From assembly GCF_020740795.1 (NCBI RefSeq), contig NC_067282.1, positions 126,847,132-126,911,131 of the forward strand: 64,000 nucleotides of DNA. Reading direction: 5' to 3'. Under the pieces are notes generated by a model. The model saw only the letters and a program-made list of their open reading frames with translations, ran no database searches and was not told where the DNA came from. Shown one piece after another: positions 45,980-56,127 of this stretch. A program made the position numbers and the translations under genes. The stretch's first letter is position 1, and every line of letters begins with the position of its first letter. The DNA is from Apus apus (taxonomy: Eukaryota; Chordata; Aves; Apodiformes; Apodidae).

Positions 45980-46574
45980 TGTCCCAGTTTTGGCTGGGAT
46001 AGAGCTAATTCTCTTCTTAATAGCTAGAACAGTGTTACAGTTTAGACTTAGTATGGAACTTGATATGAGAAGAATGTTGGCAATACACTGATGTCCCTAA
46101 TTGTTGCTCAGAAATCAAGGACTTTTCAACTTCCATGCTTTGCTAGGGTGTGAGTGCACAAGAGGCTGGGAGGGAGCATAGCAATGAGTCCAAAAGGCCA
46201 ATTGGATATTTGATATCATGCAACATCATGCTCAGTGTATAGATGAGAGGTGACCAGAAAGTTCTCTCTTTCTTACTGAATTACATGTTTAAAATTTTCT
46301 CTCCTCTGAGAGCAATTGTCAGGGATGGGCCAGGCATTGGTCAGCAGATGGAGAGCAGTTGCACTGTGCATAACTTCTTTCTGTATTCTTCTTTTTTAGT
46401 AGTCGTAGTATGACTATGACTATGACTATTATTCCAAGTTATTACATTATTTGTATCTCAACCCACAAATATCTTACCTTTACTCTTCCTATTCTGTCCC
46501 CAGCTCCCCAGGAAGCAAGGGAGAGTAAGCAAGTGACTGCATGGTATTTAGCTGCCTGCTGGGTTAAAACCGCA
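45980..46574 (+). mobile_element. Solo LTR of the common avian TGTCC(C/T)GGTTT family
   Basis: It starts TGTCCCAGTTTTGGCTGGGA and passes GGACTTTTCAACTTCC, TGATATCATGC-like and TCAGTGTATAGATGAGAGG text. It continues with an ATT/ACT-rich stretch and CTCAACCCACAAATATC, and ends GGGTTAAAACCGCA. This order matches a widespread ERV LTR of birds. No internal part or target duplication was seen. Confidence 0.8.
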
Positions 46575-47667
46575 TTCAGAAATGCCAAGACGTGTGTCCA
46601 GGCAATCTGGGAAGGAATAATAGCATCTCAGGGGAGAGGTGTCAGCAGCTGCTGAGTTCTCATCATGTCCCTAGGGTTTCTTCTTGACTGGAAATCACTA
46701 TTAAATGAGTTATTTTTGTCTCTTTTGCATCTGAACGTAAGTAGAAATTTACTGAGATCTTTTGCCTGACGATCCTCTCTTGCCCCTTGCAAATCTCTGG
46801 AAAAATTGCTGAGTCCCAGTGTTCTTTATTTTCCTAATTGAGTAGGAAATTTTTTTGCTTCAAGTATTTTTTTCTCCACTCTTTGGCATCTTTGCAGCTT
46901 TGAATTGCTGCTGTTCTTGTCTGGTTATTTGAATGACAACTTTCTGCACCAGTTAAGGCATACCACGTCTCATTTTTACCAGTTAATGCATGCCGACTCT
47001 CATTTTGCTCTTCATAGAGATGTCTTTTCATCCATTTTTCCCTTCATATGCCATTCAGACCAAATTTCTGATACAATGATCACCAGTTTAATGCAGTACT
47101 TGCCTCAGAAAAATACATAAAGCAAACATGGTGTGCTTTTCATTGATGTGGATGCCAACTATAGAAAGCTCATATGTAGAGGACCTGTAAACAGATGTGT
47201 AACATACTCAAAAACTACTGTTTTCTGGAAAAAAATATTTATTGTGACATAGCATTTGAACCAGCAGGACTTTATACTTAGAAACACATCCTATGGTTAG
47301 CAATTCTTAATTATTTTAAAAACACACTATGGTATAGCATAATAATATAGTAAGTTTCGGAAACTAAAGCTTCTTACCAGAATGTTATCAAACAGAAACT
47401 GAATGCAGTATGAAATATGCTGACTTTTAAACCAAGGTACAATACACCATAGCTAATCAGTGGAAAATTTTTATTTATATAAGACCAGGAGTGAATGAAA
47501 GATAAAACAGAAACTGAACTTTTAAGACAAGCATTTTCTGTATCCCTATGTCATGCTTATAACTGCTTGTAGCACAGATACCAGTAAAATTTGTAGGACA
47601 CCAGGATCTCCTAATGGAAACGGAGGGCTTTAGATAGTCTCAGTGTTGACCTGCTGCCACCTTCTGG
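46575..47667. other. No assignable feature
   Basis: AT-rich sequence between a solo LTR and the back-to-back CR1 pair; no motif recognised. Confidence 0.45.
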
Positions 47668-47893
47668 TCATAGAATACACTTAGGTTGGAAAAAACCTTA
47701 AAAGATCCATCTAGTCCAACATTCAGTCTAACACTGCCAAGCCCACCACTAACCCATGTCTTTAAGCACCACACCTATCCATCTTTTTACATCTCCAGGG
47801 ATGGTGACTCAACGTCTTCCGGGAGCAGCCTGTTCCAATTCTTGACAACCCTTTCAGTGAAGAAATACTTCCTAATGTCCTGTCTAAACCCGT
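47668..47893 (-). mobile_element. CR1 3' fragment, left half of a back-to-back pair
   Basis: TCATAGAATACACTTAGGTT marks the reversed terminus; the text runs to about GTCTAAACCCGTCC. It meets a forward CR1 directly at about 47893. Confidence 0.85.
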
Positions 47894-48485
47894 CCAGGTG
47901 GCCAAGAAGGCCAACAGCATCCTGGCCTGCATCAGAAATAGTGCGGCCAGCAGGAGTAGGGAAGAGATCATGTCTCTGTGCTCAACACTAGTGAGGCCAC
48001 ACCTCGAGTACTGTGTTCAGTTTTGGGCCCCTCACTGCAACAAATACATGGAGGTGCTGGAGTGAGTCCAGAGAAGAGCAGCCAAGCCAGTGAAAGGTAT
48101 AGAGAACAAGTCTTATGAGCAGAAGCTGAGTGAACTGGGACCATTTAGTCTGGAGGAGTCTCAGGAGAGATCTCATTGCTCTCTACAGCTACCTGAAAGG
48201 AGTTTGTAGTGAGGTGGGGGTTGGCTGCTTCTCCCAAGTGAATAACAATAGGACTAGAGGAAGTGGCCTAAAGTTGTGATAGGGGAGGTTTTAGACTATG
48301 GCACTGGAATGGGCTGCCCAAGGAGGTGGTTGAGTCACCATCCCTGGAGGTCTTTAAAAAAACAGGTACATGTGACACTTCAGGACATGCTCTAGTGGGC
48401 ATTGTGGTTTGTTTTTTTTCTGGGTTGACGTTGGACTTGGTGATCTTAGAGGTCTTTTCCAACTATGATGATTCTGTGATTCTGG
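47894..48485 (+). mobile_element. CR1 3' fragment, right half of a back-to-back pair
   Basis: It begins AGGTGGCCAAGAAGGCCAAC and passes CTAGTGAGGCCACACCTCGA and GGGCTGCCCAAGGAGGTGGT. It ends with GATGATTCTGTGATTCTG. Frames are broken. Confidence 0.88.
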
Positions 48486-48559
48486 CAGAACTTGGGGCCA
48501 TTCTGCTGCTCACCAGGGGCTCTGCTGCTTACTGGTGGTTTGCATCAGGATGTCACTGA

Positions 48560-48760
48560 AGGACTACCAAAACTTGTACATCACAGTGACTATTATCCAC
48601 TCCTGCTGTTTTCTATGGGTACCAGTGTACACTCAGAAGCAAGATGAAGACCATGAAGAAAGATTATAGAGCTCTAGGAGCAGCAGTGGAGGACTTGGGA
48701 TGGCAGATAGTCTTTCCATCAATCCTCCTTCCTTGACCACGAGCAGCCAGCATCACCTGC
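48560..48760 (+). mobile_element. CR1 5'-region remnant
   Basis: GTGACTATTATCCACTCCTG with AGACCATGAAGAAAGATTA matches the block after VGDSLLR in the long CR1 at 14.6 kb (DYYPLL and the following KxDFRALG-like text). It is a small remnant of the 5' coding part, diverged. Confidence 0.55.
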
Positions 48761-50004
48761 TCTGCAGCTCTCCTCTTCTGCTACAGCAGCAGAAGGATCC
48801 AGGCTTTACCTGTGTCTCTCACCTGCCTATCCACCTAGGGACCCTCAGCAGGTTTGTACTGCCCGTGCGTAGGGGAAAGCACCTTGTCACTTGTCCGCTC
48901 TTATGTCAGTCATAATTATAACCCTTGTACTGTTTACAGACACATGCACAAATGCGCCTTCACCTTCATTCCAACAGCAGCTGGTCAGGAACAAAAGCTC
49001 AGCTTGTGCCAGTGTTAGACTGAATCAAAAAAGTGTTGCTGTGGTTGGGATTGCTAAACATTTTTGCACCCTCCACCCACCTTGAAGGCTCTGTGCCCAC
49101 ATCCTCCGTTGACTGGGCAGTCCCACACTTAATGGTTCTCCTCCAGTGCCTCAGACAGTGTAAACAAGCCTCCTGGTTTGGAGATGACTGCTTCTTACCA
49201 TCCCCGCCATGCTTGAGAAAGAGTGCTGTTCTTCTCACGTCACATAGAATGAGGACAAACCTGTGGTGAGGACTGAGATCCACTGAGACAACTGGGCCAC
49301 CAGCAGAAACATTGTAAGCAGTGATGGGGCTTGGAGTGGAGCACGCACAGCACTGGGGTCCTTGCAGCCTCTGGCATGACTGAGATGGCACAAAAAGATC
49401 CCAACCACAGCCGGGAGCTCCTCTGAGGAGTAACTCCTGCAGGAAGCCCAAGGGGTCCTCTTACAGACCCCACGGGCAAGTGGCCAGCCCCACCCCAGCA
49501 GAGCCCCAGCCAGAAAGAGAGGAGGAGAACCCACACCCGGGAGAATCCTATCACATGGGCAAGGGGCTGACGGAGGACCTGATCCTCTGCGGTCAGTGTC
49601 AGGTGGCACCTTTATCCCAGCATGGCTGTGAGAAGGCTGGCAAAATAGCAGGCAAATACCAAAACACAGGCATGCATCCTGAGCTATGTCTCCATGGGCT
49701 TTTCCCCACTGCGGCAGTACTGGGTGTCAGTGCTTAAACAAAATTCTCAACTGACAGCATGCCCTGTCCCACTGGGAGAGAGGCAGTTGCTGTCTCCTGC
49801 CTGACACCTGCATGGCACATTCCAGGCACTGCGTGGCATTGCCAAGGCTTTTATTGTACGTACCTTTAGGCCACAGAGCTGGGTTTGGCTGAAACAAAGC
49901 AGGAACCAAACTCTGACTTCAAATAGTTAACTGCTTGTAGAGTGTAAATCTCTCATCTGGGCCTACTGCTAGTGAGATGTAAAAGCCTTTTGTGTGAGCT
50001 TATC
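48761..50004. other. GC-richer unassigned block before the ERV
   Basis: Overlapping frames of 100-150 codons on the minus strand (48999-49609) are Cys/Ser/Leu-rich without domain motifs. It may be part of an older repeat. Confidence 0.35.
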
Positions 50005-50444
50005 TGTTGTTTTAGGGAAGAAATACAAGGGTCCTTGAAGAAGAAAGAAGCCATTCTACTGAGACTAGGGATGCCTGCTGCAGCCAATTCTACTGCGAGT
50101 AAGCACGGATAAACAGGAGAAGAGACAGAACTTAGTCAAAGGTTCCTGTGAGGAAGACTCAAGGATGAAGTAAAAGACCCCCAAGATACCCTAATGGACT
50201 TAACAGGCATGTGATAATGGGTGGACACTTATGTAAATGAATTCTCGGGAAACTAATGAATATGTAAATTGTTTCTTAGAAATATTACACAGAATTAAGT
50301 ATCAGCTGTATATATATATCTCTCTCACCTTACCCTGTAAGGCGCGCACATTTTTGGAGGAGCTATCCCCTGTGTGTCCGACGCCGTGAATAAAGATACT
50401 GACTGAACGGTACTTAGACTGTTGGGTGAACTTTCTTTGTTTCA
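50005..50444 (+). mobile_element. 5' LTR of a degenerate class I ERV
   Basis: The right edge is firm: TTTCA just before the primer binding site. AATAAA lies at 50389-50394, 50 bp before the edge, and a TATATATATAT box is near 50308. The left edge (TGTTGTTTTAGGG at 50005) is a guess from the TG...CA rule. No 3' LTR exists in the window. Confidence 0.6.
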
Positions 50445-50447
50445 GTT

Positions 50448-50465
50448 TGGCACCCCAGATGGGAC
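50448..50465 (+). other. ERV primer binding site, tRNA-Arg type
   Basis: TGGCACCCCAGATGGGAC follows the LTR end by three bases. As I recall vertebrate tRNA-Arg(CCU), its 3' end with CCA is the exact complement of these 18 bases. The position and TGG start are as expected for a retroviral primer site. Confidence 0.7.
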
Positions 50466-51125
50466 ACTCTCTGCTTGGCTGCTGGACCCGTTGAGGACAG
50501 GACTCCCTTGGGTGCCCCTGGGGATTTCCCCAATGGGACTCCTCACCTCAATTGGATCACTGGGGGGGCAGACAAGGACCATCTGGCAAAAAGGTATTAT
50601 TTCATTTTACTCTGTTCTGTTCTGAGACCAGTCATCTGTTCTGGGTGCTATCCATAAGTCATAAGGGAACTTGTGCAGGATAGTGTATGTGGGATAGCTA
50701 GCACCCCGGTGTACATCTGGTTTGGTACATCACAATTGTGTGCTTCTGTTTCAGTGTATCACAAAGGTGTACTTCTGCTTCAGTGCTCCACTGCAACACA
50801 GTGGTGTGCTGCCAGTACACAGTGGTGTGCTTCTGTTTCGGTATTGACATGAATTTGGATTGTGCACTGGATGTGTGAGTGAGTGAGTGAGACGTAGCTG
50901 CGCTGCGAAGCAAGTGTGGAGTTCTGATCCACGGTTCTGTAGTCCCACAAGGGGCACGGCTGGAGACAAATGAAGCAAAAGATTTAGTTCTGTCTTAAAG
51001 CCAAATCTGTCTACTGTAATTGTGTTTGTGAGCCATAACTGTGTTTGTGTAAAAGTGGGATCCCCTGTCTTTGTGGTGTGAGTGAGTGGAAAACGGCTGG
51101 AGAAACAGTGTGACTTTAATATCTA
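50466..51125 (+). other. ERV leader region
   Basis: About 660 bp separate the primer site from the gag start. The stretch has repeated TGTGTGCTTCTGTTTC-like words near 50730-50840 (three or four copies), a small tandem duplication. No coding sequence is evident. Confidence 0.5.
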
Positions 51126-51870
51126 ATGGGTAACGGTGATGATGGTTTTACCTACCCATAACAGAACTAGGTTTTGAGTGTGCAAAATGACTAGTGGAAT
51201 TACGTAGTTAAGAATCTGAATCCAGATTGGATAGATATAGATCTGATGCTGGATGCCTTAACAGAAACAGAGAAGCAAGTGGTCGTAAGTACAGCTAAAA
51301 CCCATGTCCAGGCACAAATAAATTCCTGAATGTTGGCAGGACCTGTAGATACATATATTCCAACAACTGATCCAGGGTGGGAAGCCAAGGTAGCAGGGGA
51401 GTATGAAATGTTAAAAGGCTATCAAGGGTGGATCAAATGTGGATTTGAGTGAGCTATACCTAAAGCTATAAATTGGGCTAATTTATATTCGCTGAAACAG
51501 AGACAAACTGAAACACCTCCGAGTTTCTTGATCGGCTGAGAATGGCAATGCAGAAATACACTGCTCTTGATCCATCCTCTGAGGATGGGAGAGAGCAATT
51601 GGCTTCTCTGCTTCTGGGACAGTCAGCAAAGAATATAAGTAAGAAACTACAGAAAATTAAATAACCAGATGTTTGGAAAAAATAATGGAAGAAGCATGGA
51701 GAGTGTATAGGAATAGAAAGGGAGATGTAGTAGAACAAAATCAGGTGCCTTCAGGAAAGGAAAAAGGAGTGACTCTGAGGGGAAGAGGGAATCAGCATCA
51801 GCCCCTGAGGTCAGATCAGCGTGCATATTGCAGAGAAACAGGACATTGGAAAAGAGATTAGTCTAGGTGT
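51126..51870 (+). pseudogene. Degenerate ERV gag
   Basis: An ATG starting MGNGDDG, a myristoylation-type beginning, is followed by stops within a few codons and throughout. The later part shows a capsid-like segment near 51500-51640 (ETP-S-FL then LRMAMQKYTALDP) and a single nucleocapsid zinc knuckle near 51818 (AYCRETGHWKRD). In that knuckle the first Cys is Arg and the last falls at a stop. One knuckle and this capsid pattern point to a class I, gammaretrovirus-like element. It cannot make Gag. Confidence 0.75.
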
Positions 51871-51929
51871 GGAACCCCCCAGATGGCATGGCTATGGCTG
51901 CTGCACAATGACGGGGACCTGGGGAATCT

Positions 51930-52130
51930 ACGTTAGCGGATCCACTGGTTAAAGTAAAGCTGGGGAAAAAGGGACAAGAAGCAGAATTTTTGGTTGACAC
52001 TGGTGCCTCGTTTCCTGTATTAAACCAAGAATTAATACCAAAAGATCAGGATTGTGTGACTGTAATGGGAGCTACTGGCCGACAAGAGAAGGCATTTTTT
52101 TCTGCAGCCTCTGAAATATAAATTAGGGAA
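51930..52130 (+). pseudogene. Degenerate ERV protease
   Basis: VDTGASFPVL (51992-52021) is the aspartic protease active-site motif, preceded by ADPLVKVKLGKKG. The frame is interrupted by stops and shifts after about 52120, before the flap region can be completed. Confidence 0.75.
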
Positions 52131-53385
52131 GCATGTGGGCATTCATAAATTTTTATACTTGCCAGGATATTAATAATTTTTTATACATGCCAGGATCACC
52201 TAAACCATTGTTGGGTCGAGACCTGTTGGAGCAACTAGGGACAAAAGTAGTATTTGATAAAGGGAAAATTGAACGGAGAGTTGGAGAGGATCAGCTAATT
52301 GAAATCCTAAGTCTAGCCCTAATACACACCTCAGCTAAGTCAAATTTGCCTGAAGAAATAATAAATCAAGTGTATCCTGGAGTACGGGCATCTGAGGTCC
52401 CAGGGAAGGCAAAGAATGCAGCCCCAGTAGTAGTAAATTGAGATCAGCCCATGAAAATAAAACAGTATCCATTAAGATTGGAGGATCGAAAAGGGATAAA
52501 GAAAATTATTGACAAATTTCTAAAGTATAAACTATTGACTGAATGTGAATCAGAATATAATACTCCCATTCTACCAATATGGAAAACAGATAGCAAAAGT
52601 TACAGGTTAGTGCAGGATTTAAGAGCAATAAACAAAATCACTGAGGATATACATCCAGTGGTGGCCAACCTGTATACTTCGCTAACCAAACTTAAAGATG
52701 ATCTGATTTGGTTTACTGTTCTGGATTTAAAGGATGCCTTCTTCTGCCTGAGTCTAGCTAGAGAGAGCCAGCATCTGTTTGCATTTGAATGGGAAAACCC
52801 TGATTCAGGAAGGAAATCTCAGCTGACGTGGACAGTGTTGCCACAAGGATTTAAGAACAGTCCTACTATTTTTGGAAATCAATTAGCAAGGCAACTTGAG
52901 AGTTGGGAACCTCCAGACCCAGGAGGAAAGTTACTCCAGTATGTGGATGATATACTATTAGCCACTAGAACAGAAGAAAGCTGCATGAACCGGATTGTGA
53001 GTCTGTTGAACTTCCTGGGTCTTAACAGATATCGAGTCTCTCACTAGAAAGCCCAGCTGATACAAGTCATCTATTTGGGATATGAGGTTTCCAGAGGATG
53101 AAGTACATTGGGAAAGGACCGAAAAGAAGTCATCTGCCCAACACCCCTGCCTCAAAAGGTAAAAGAACTGCAAACATTCTTGGGAATGACAGATTGGTGT
53201 CAACTCTGGATCTATAACTATGGAATTTTAGTAAAACCACTGTATGAATTGATAAAAAGGAGTCAGTTCAAATTGGTATGGACTGGTGGGACACGAAGGG
53301 CATTCCAGCAGCTCAAACAAGAGCTAATGAGAGCCCCTGCACTGGGACTGCCTGACATCTCAAGGCCCTTCACGGAAAGGACACA
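52130..53385 (+). pseudogene. Degenerate, truncated ERV pol (reverse transcriptase)
   Basis: An uninterrupted 198-codon frame (52451-53047) carries the fingers and palm: YRLVQDLRAINK, FTVLDLKDAFFCL, TVLPQGFKNSPT and YVDD (52940-52951). A stop follows at 53048; connection-like text continues in shifted frames (TFLGMTDWCQLWI, RAPALGLPD) to about 53385. RNase H, integrase, env and the 3' LTR are absent, so the copy is dead. LPQG with YVDD is typical of gammaretrovirus-like polymerases. Confidence 0.88.
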
Positions 53386-53467
53386 GTGGAGAAGATGAAG
53401 ATGATGAAGTAAATGACCACCAAGACCACCAAAAGCCAAAGTGTGCATGTGTGTGTAAGGTAGGACA

Positions 53468-54005
53468 GTATGCTAATGATTTCTTGGAAAGCCATGAATC
53501 TGCTGGAGGGTAAGAAGCTGCAGAGGGACCTGGACAGGCTGGGTTGATGGGCCGAGGCCAATGGCATGAAATTCAACAAGACCAAGTGCAGGGTCCTTCA
53601 CTTTGACCACAATAACCCCAGGCAGAGCTACAGACTGGGGGAAGAGTGGCTGGAGAGCTGCCCAGCAGAGAGGGACCTGCCTGGTTGACAACCAGTTGAG
53701 CATGAACCAGCAGCGTGTTCTTCTCCCAGGCAACTCATGACAGGATGAGAGGGCATGGCCTGAAGCTGCACCAAGGGGAGGTTTAGGTTGGATATTAGGA
53801 AGCACTTCCTCACACAGAGGGTGATTAGACATTGGAATGGACTTCGTAGGGAAGTGGTGGAGGCACCATCCCTGGATGTGTTCAAGGAGAGGCTGGATGT
53901 GGCACTTAGTGCCATGGTCTAGCCTATGTAGTGGTGTTAGGTCATAGGCTGGACTTGATGATCTTAAAGTTCTTTTCCAGCCTTGGTGATTCTGTGATTC
54001 TGTGG
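53468..54005 (+). mobile_element. CR1 3' fragment at the ERV breakpoint
   Basis: [19 protein letters not shown]-like text starts near 53523 and [17 protein letters not shown] lies near 53832. The end is GGTGATTCTGTGATTCTGTGG. It lies about 80 bp after the ERV pol breaks off. Confidence 0.88.
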
Positions 54006-54122
54006 TAACTGTGTCTGTCCTTTAATATCACAAACACTGAGATATTTTTGAGGCATTAGCTCACTTCTGTGGGATTCCATGTTTCTAGGAAATTAAAAAA
54101 TGTAATTTAGGTGAAAACTCAC

Positions 54123-54167
54123 CAAATATCTTTGTTATTCCTTCCTCAGTAAACGATTGGGTGAAGC
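54123..54167 (-). CDS. Candidate 45-bp phase-1 tail exon, second copy of the size class
   Basis: Acceptor TTTGTTTCACCAG and donor GTGAGT bound 45 bp, phase 1-1, coding for FTQSFTEEGITKIF. Its end phase allows direct joining to gene A's transmembrane exon (32615), 21.5 kb away. That link is inference only, and would need a very long intron now filled by an ERV, CR1s and LTRs. Confidence 0.38.
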
Positions 54168-54658
54168 CTGGTGAAACAAAGAAAGACTCAAAAATAGCTG
54201 GAAACATTTTAGAACAAAATTACTAAATTTGTCTTAGTTACATCTGTTATATGTTTCATATTTTTTTCCTCAATGAGAGGAAATGAACTATGGGAAATTT
54301 TGCCTATGAATTTATTTGTGAACAGTTAGTTTCCAGTTACACCATTCCTCTGGGAAGAGGCATGATTTCTATTACTCGAGTCTAATGATCTATACTTAGG
54401 TGACAGTATGCATTGTTTCAATCAATCTTGCAAAGACCACAATAGGATCAAATCAAATATATCCCATTTCTAGAATACTGTCTTGCTTTTCTTGAGCATT
54501 TTTAAAGACTTTAAACTACTCTAGATACTATTTTCACCTAATTTAAAACCTAAACCAAAGTAAAACAAGACTCAGTACATGTCTAAAATTCTCCCTAGAG
54601 AGCTTGTGGTCTGGATGCCCATTCCTTCTACAGCTGGTTAAGGGGAAAACAAACTCAC

Positions 54659-54703
54659 CAGTATCTTCCGTGGTTTTGTCCTCCAGGGAGGAAGCTGTGA
54701 TAT
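54659..54703 (-). CDS. Candidate 45-bp phase-1 tail exon
   Basis: Acceptor TTATCTTTGTCAG and a strong GTGAGT donor bound exactly 45 bp, phase 1-1. It codes for ITASSLEDKTTEDT, acidic and Ser/Thr-rich. It pairs with an equally long exon 0.5 kb downstream. No protein match is recognised. Confidence 0.42.
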
Positions 54704-54959
54704 CTGACAAAGATAATTATGAGAAATAATTAAGTAACTCCTGTATACTGAGAGGGCATAAACACTTTCTGGAAATTTTACTCTTCACAACACTTAGCAT
54801 GTATCTGAATAGCCCAGTCCTCTCTGTTGTCTTGAAAGACCTTCAGCTGTGGGTCCCTAAGAGCTGTTTTGATCTCAGGCATACACAGTGATGAGACCAG
54901 CTGACTTTTCCATCACTGCTTTCCAACAGTATCTTGGGTCTCCACGCTGACTTGTTTTA

Positions 54960-55110
54960 TCATAGAACCATAGAAAGGTTTGGGCTGGAAGGCAGCTTTA
55001 CAAGTCAGCTAGTCCAACATGCCTGCAATGAGCAGGGAGATCTTCAACTACATCAGGTTGCCCAGAGCCCCATCCAACCAGATCAGAACCGCTTTCAGCA
55101 ACTGGTACAT
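54960..55110 (-). mobile_element. CR1 3' end fragment
   Basis: TCATAGAACCATAGAAAGGTT and GTCCAACATGCCTGCAATGA show a reversed CR1 terminus of about 150 bp. Confidence 0.8.
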
Positions 55111-55354
55111 GTGCTAGAAAAAGTTCCTGTGCAGATTTCATCTTAGAAGAACAGGACTTAGCTATTGCATTATTTACCTCAACTGAGGGGGAGATGGATC
55201 GCATCAGGCAGCCTCTGTTGATGGGGATGCCAGGGAAAGGTCCCTAGCAAAAGCACAGTAAGAGTAGGAGACCTCCCAGCCATGCTTGTCTGGGGAAAGC
55301 TGCTCTACGCAAACAAAACACATCCTGCTGGGTGGACTGCAGGCCCTCTCCTCC

Positions 55355-55765
55355 CTGCCACCACACGCACCGGCGAGGCTGCTGGCCACACACCACCCTG
55401 CGCCACCCAAGTGGCCTCAGGCGGGCTCTCCGGGCTCCCACGGAGCGGCCGTACCGCCTTCGCCCAGCCCGCAGGGACGGTCCTGGTGCAGCGCTGGGGA
55501 AAGCCAACAGTGGAGCCAGCCTGGCCAGCAGGAGCAAGGCTTCGCTCGCCATGCAGCCTACCCTGGGCGGGAGCAGCACAACACCACCCCGCCGATACCT
55601 GAGGGGCAGCCGGGCGGGCAGATACCAGGCTGAGCGTGCACTTTCCTGCATTTTAAAGGCAGTGGAAATTCCCCTCTTTCACCTGGCTGGCAAGGGCGAA
55701 GCCCCGGGGCAGCGCTCCGCTCTCTCCAGAGCCGTGTCTCCCCCGGGCCGAGGGCAGGGCCCTTA
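55355..55765. promoter_or_regulatory. CpG-dense segment, candidate promoter
   Basis: About 400 bp are GC-rich with many CG dinucleotides, in contrast to the AT-rich surroundings where CG is rare. On the minus strand a TATAAGG-like element lies just upstream (near 55805). Downstream there is an ATG (55651-55649) in a frame open for about 135 codons with possible donors such as CAG|GTATCG. Open frames run through it in several directions, as expected from GC bias, so no coding claim is made. It may drive the phase-1 exons just below it. Confidence 0.4.
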
Positions 55766-56040
55766 TGAAGCACAAGACTGGCAACTCTGGCAGCACGTAT
55801 GACCTTATAACCTCAGCTTGGGAGGATGTGTTAAGTTTTCTGGATGAATCCACACAGATGACCACCTTTGGAGAACAACCTTCAAATTCTCTTCATCAGG
55901 AGGGAGTTGTCTTTCTGCTGTGGGAAAAGGAACTGCTAGAAATCAAGTGATTTATCTTTAGCAGCAATAACATACTTTTTACACGTGGTAGATTTTGCCT
56001 GCATGAGACACACATATGGTGATTAAAATGTATTAATTAC

Positions 56041-56127
56041 AGGCTAGATGTTCTTCAGAAGACACCTTTTCCTGGTCTAGACAGGGTGAGGTGGTAGTTA
56101 TGTGGTCATAAATGTCAGACCTGGGCC
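56041..56127 (-). CDS. Candidate phase-1 exon with IYDHI motif
   Basis: This 87-bp exon is phase 1-1, with acceptor TTTAACCATGCAG and donor GTAATT. It codes for PRSDIYDHITTTSPCL followed by an acidic stretch ending SSEEHLA. Tyr with Ile at +3 resembles an ITIM/ITSM-like phosphotyrosine site. The size and phase match the other small exons nearby, supporting one modular cytoplasmic tail. Confidence 0.42.

Noticed and set aside
55332-55802. 156-codon plus-strand frame in the CpG-dense segment as a gene
   Set aside because: Several frames on both strands are open there because of GC bias. The residue mix (Arg/Pro/Gly/Ala) shows no domain.
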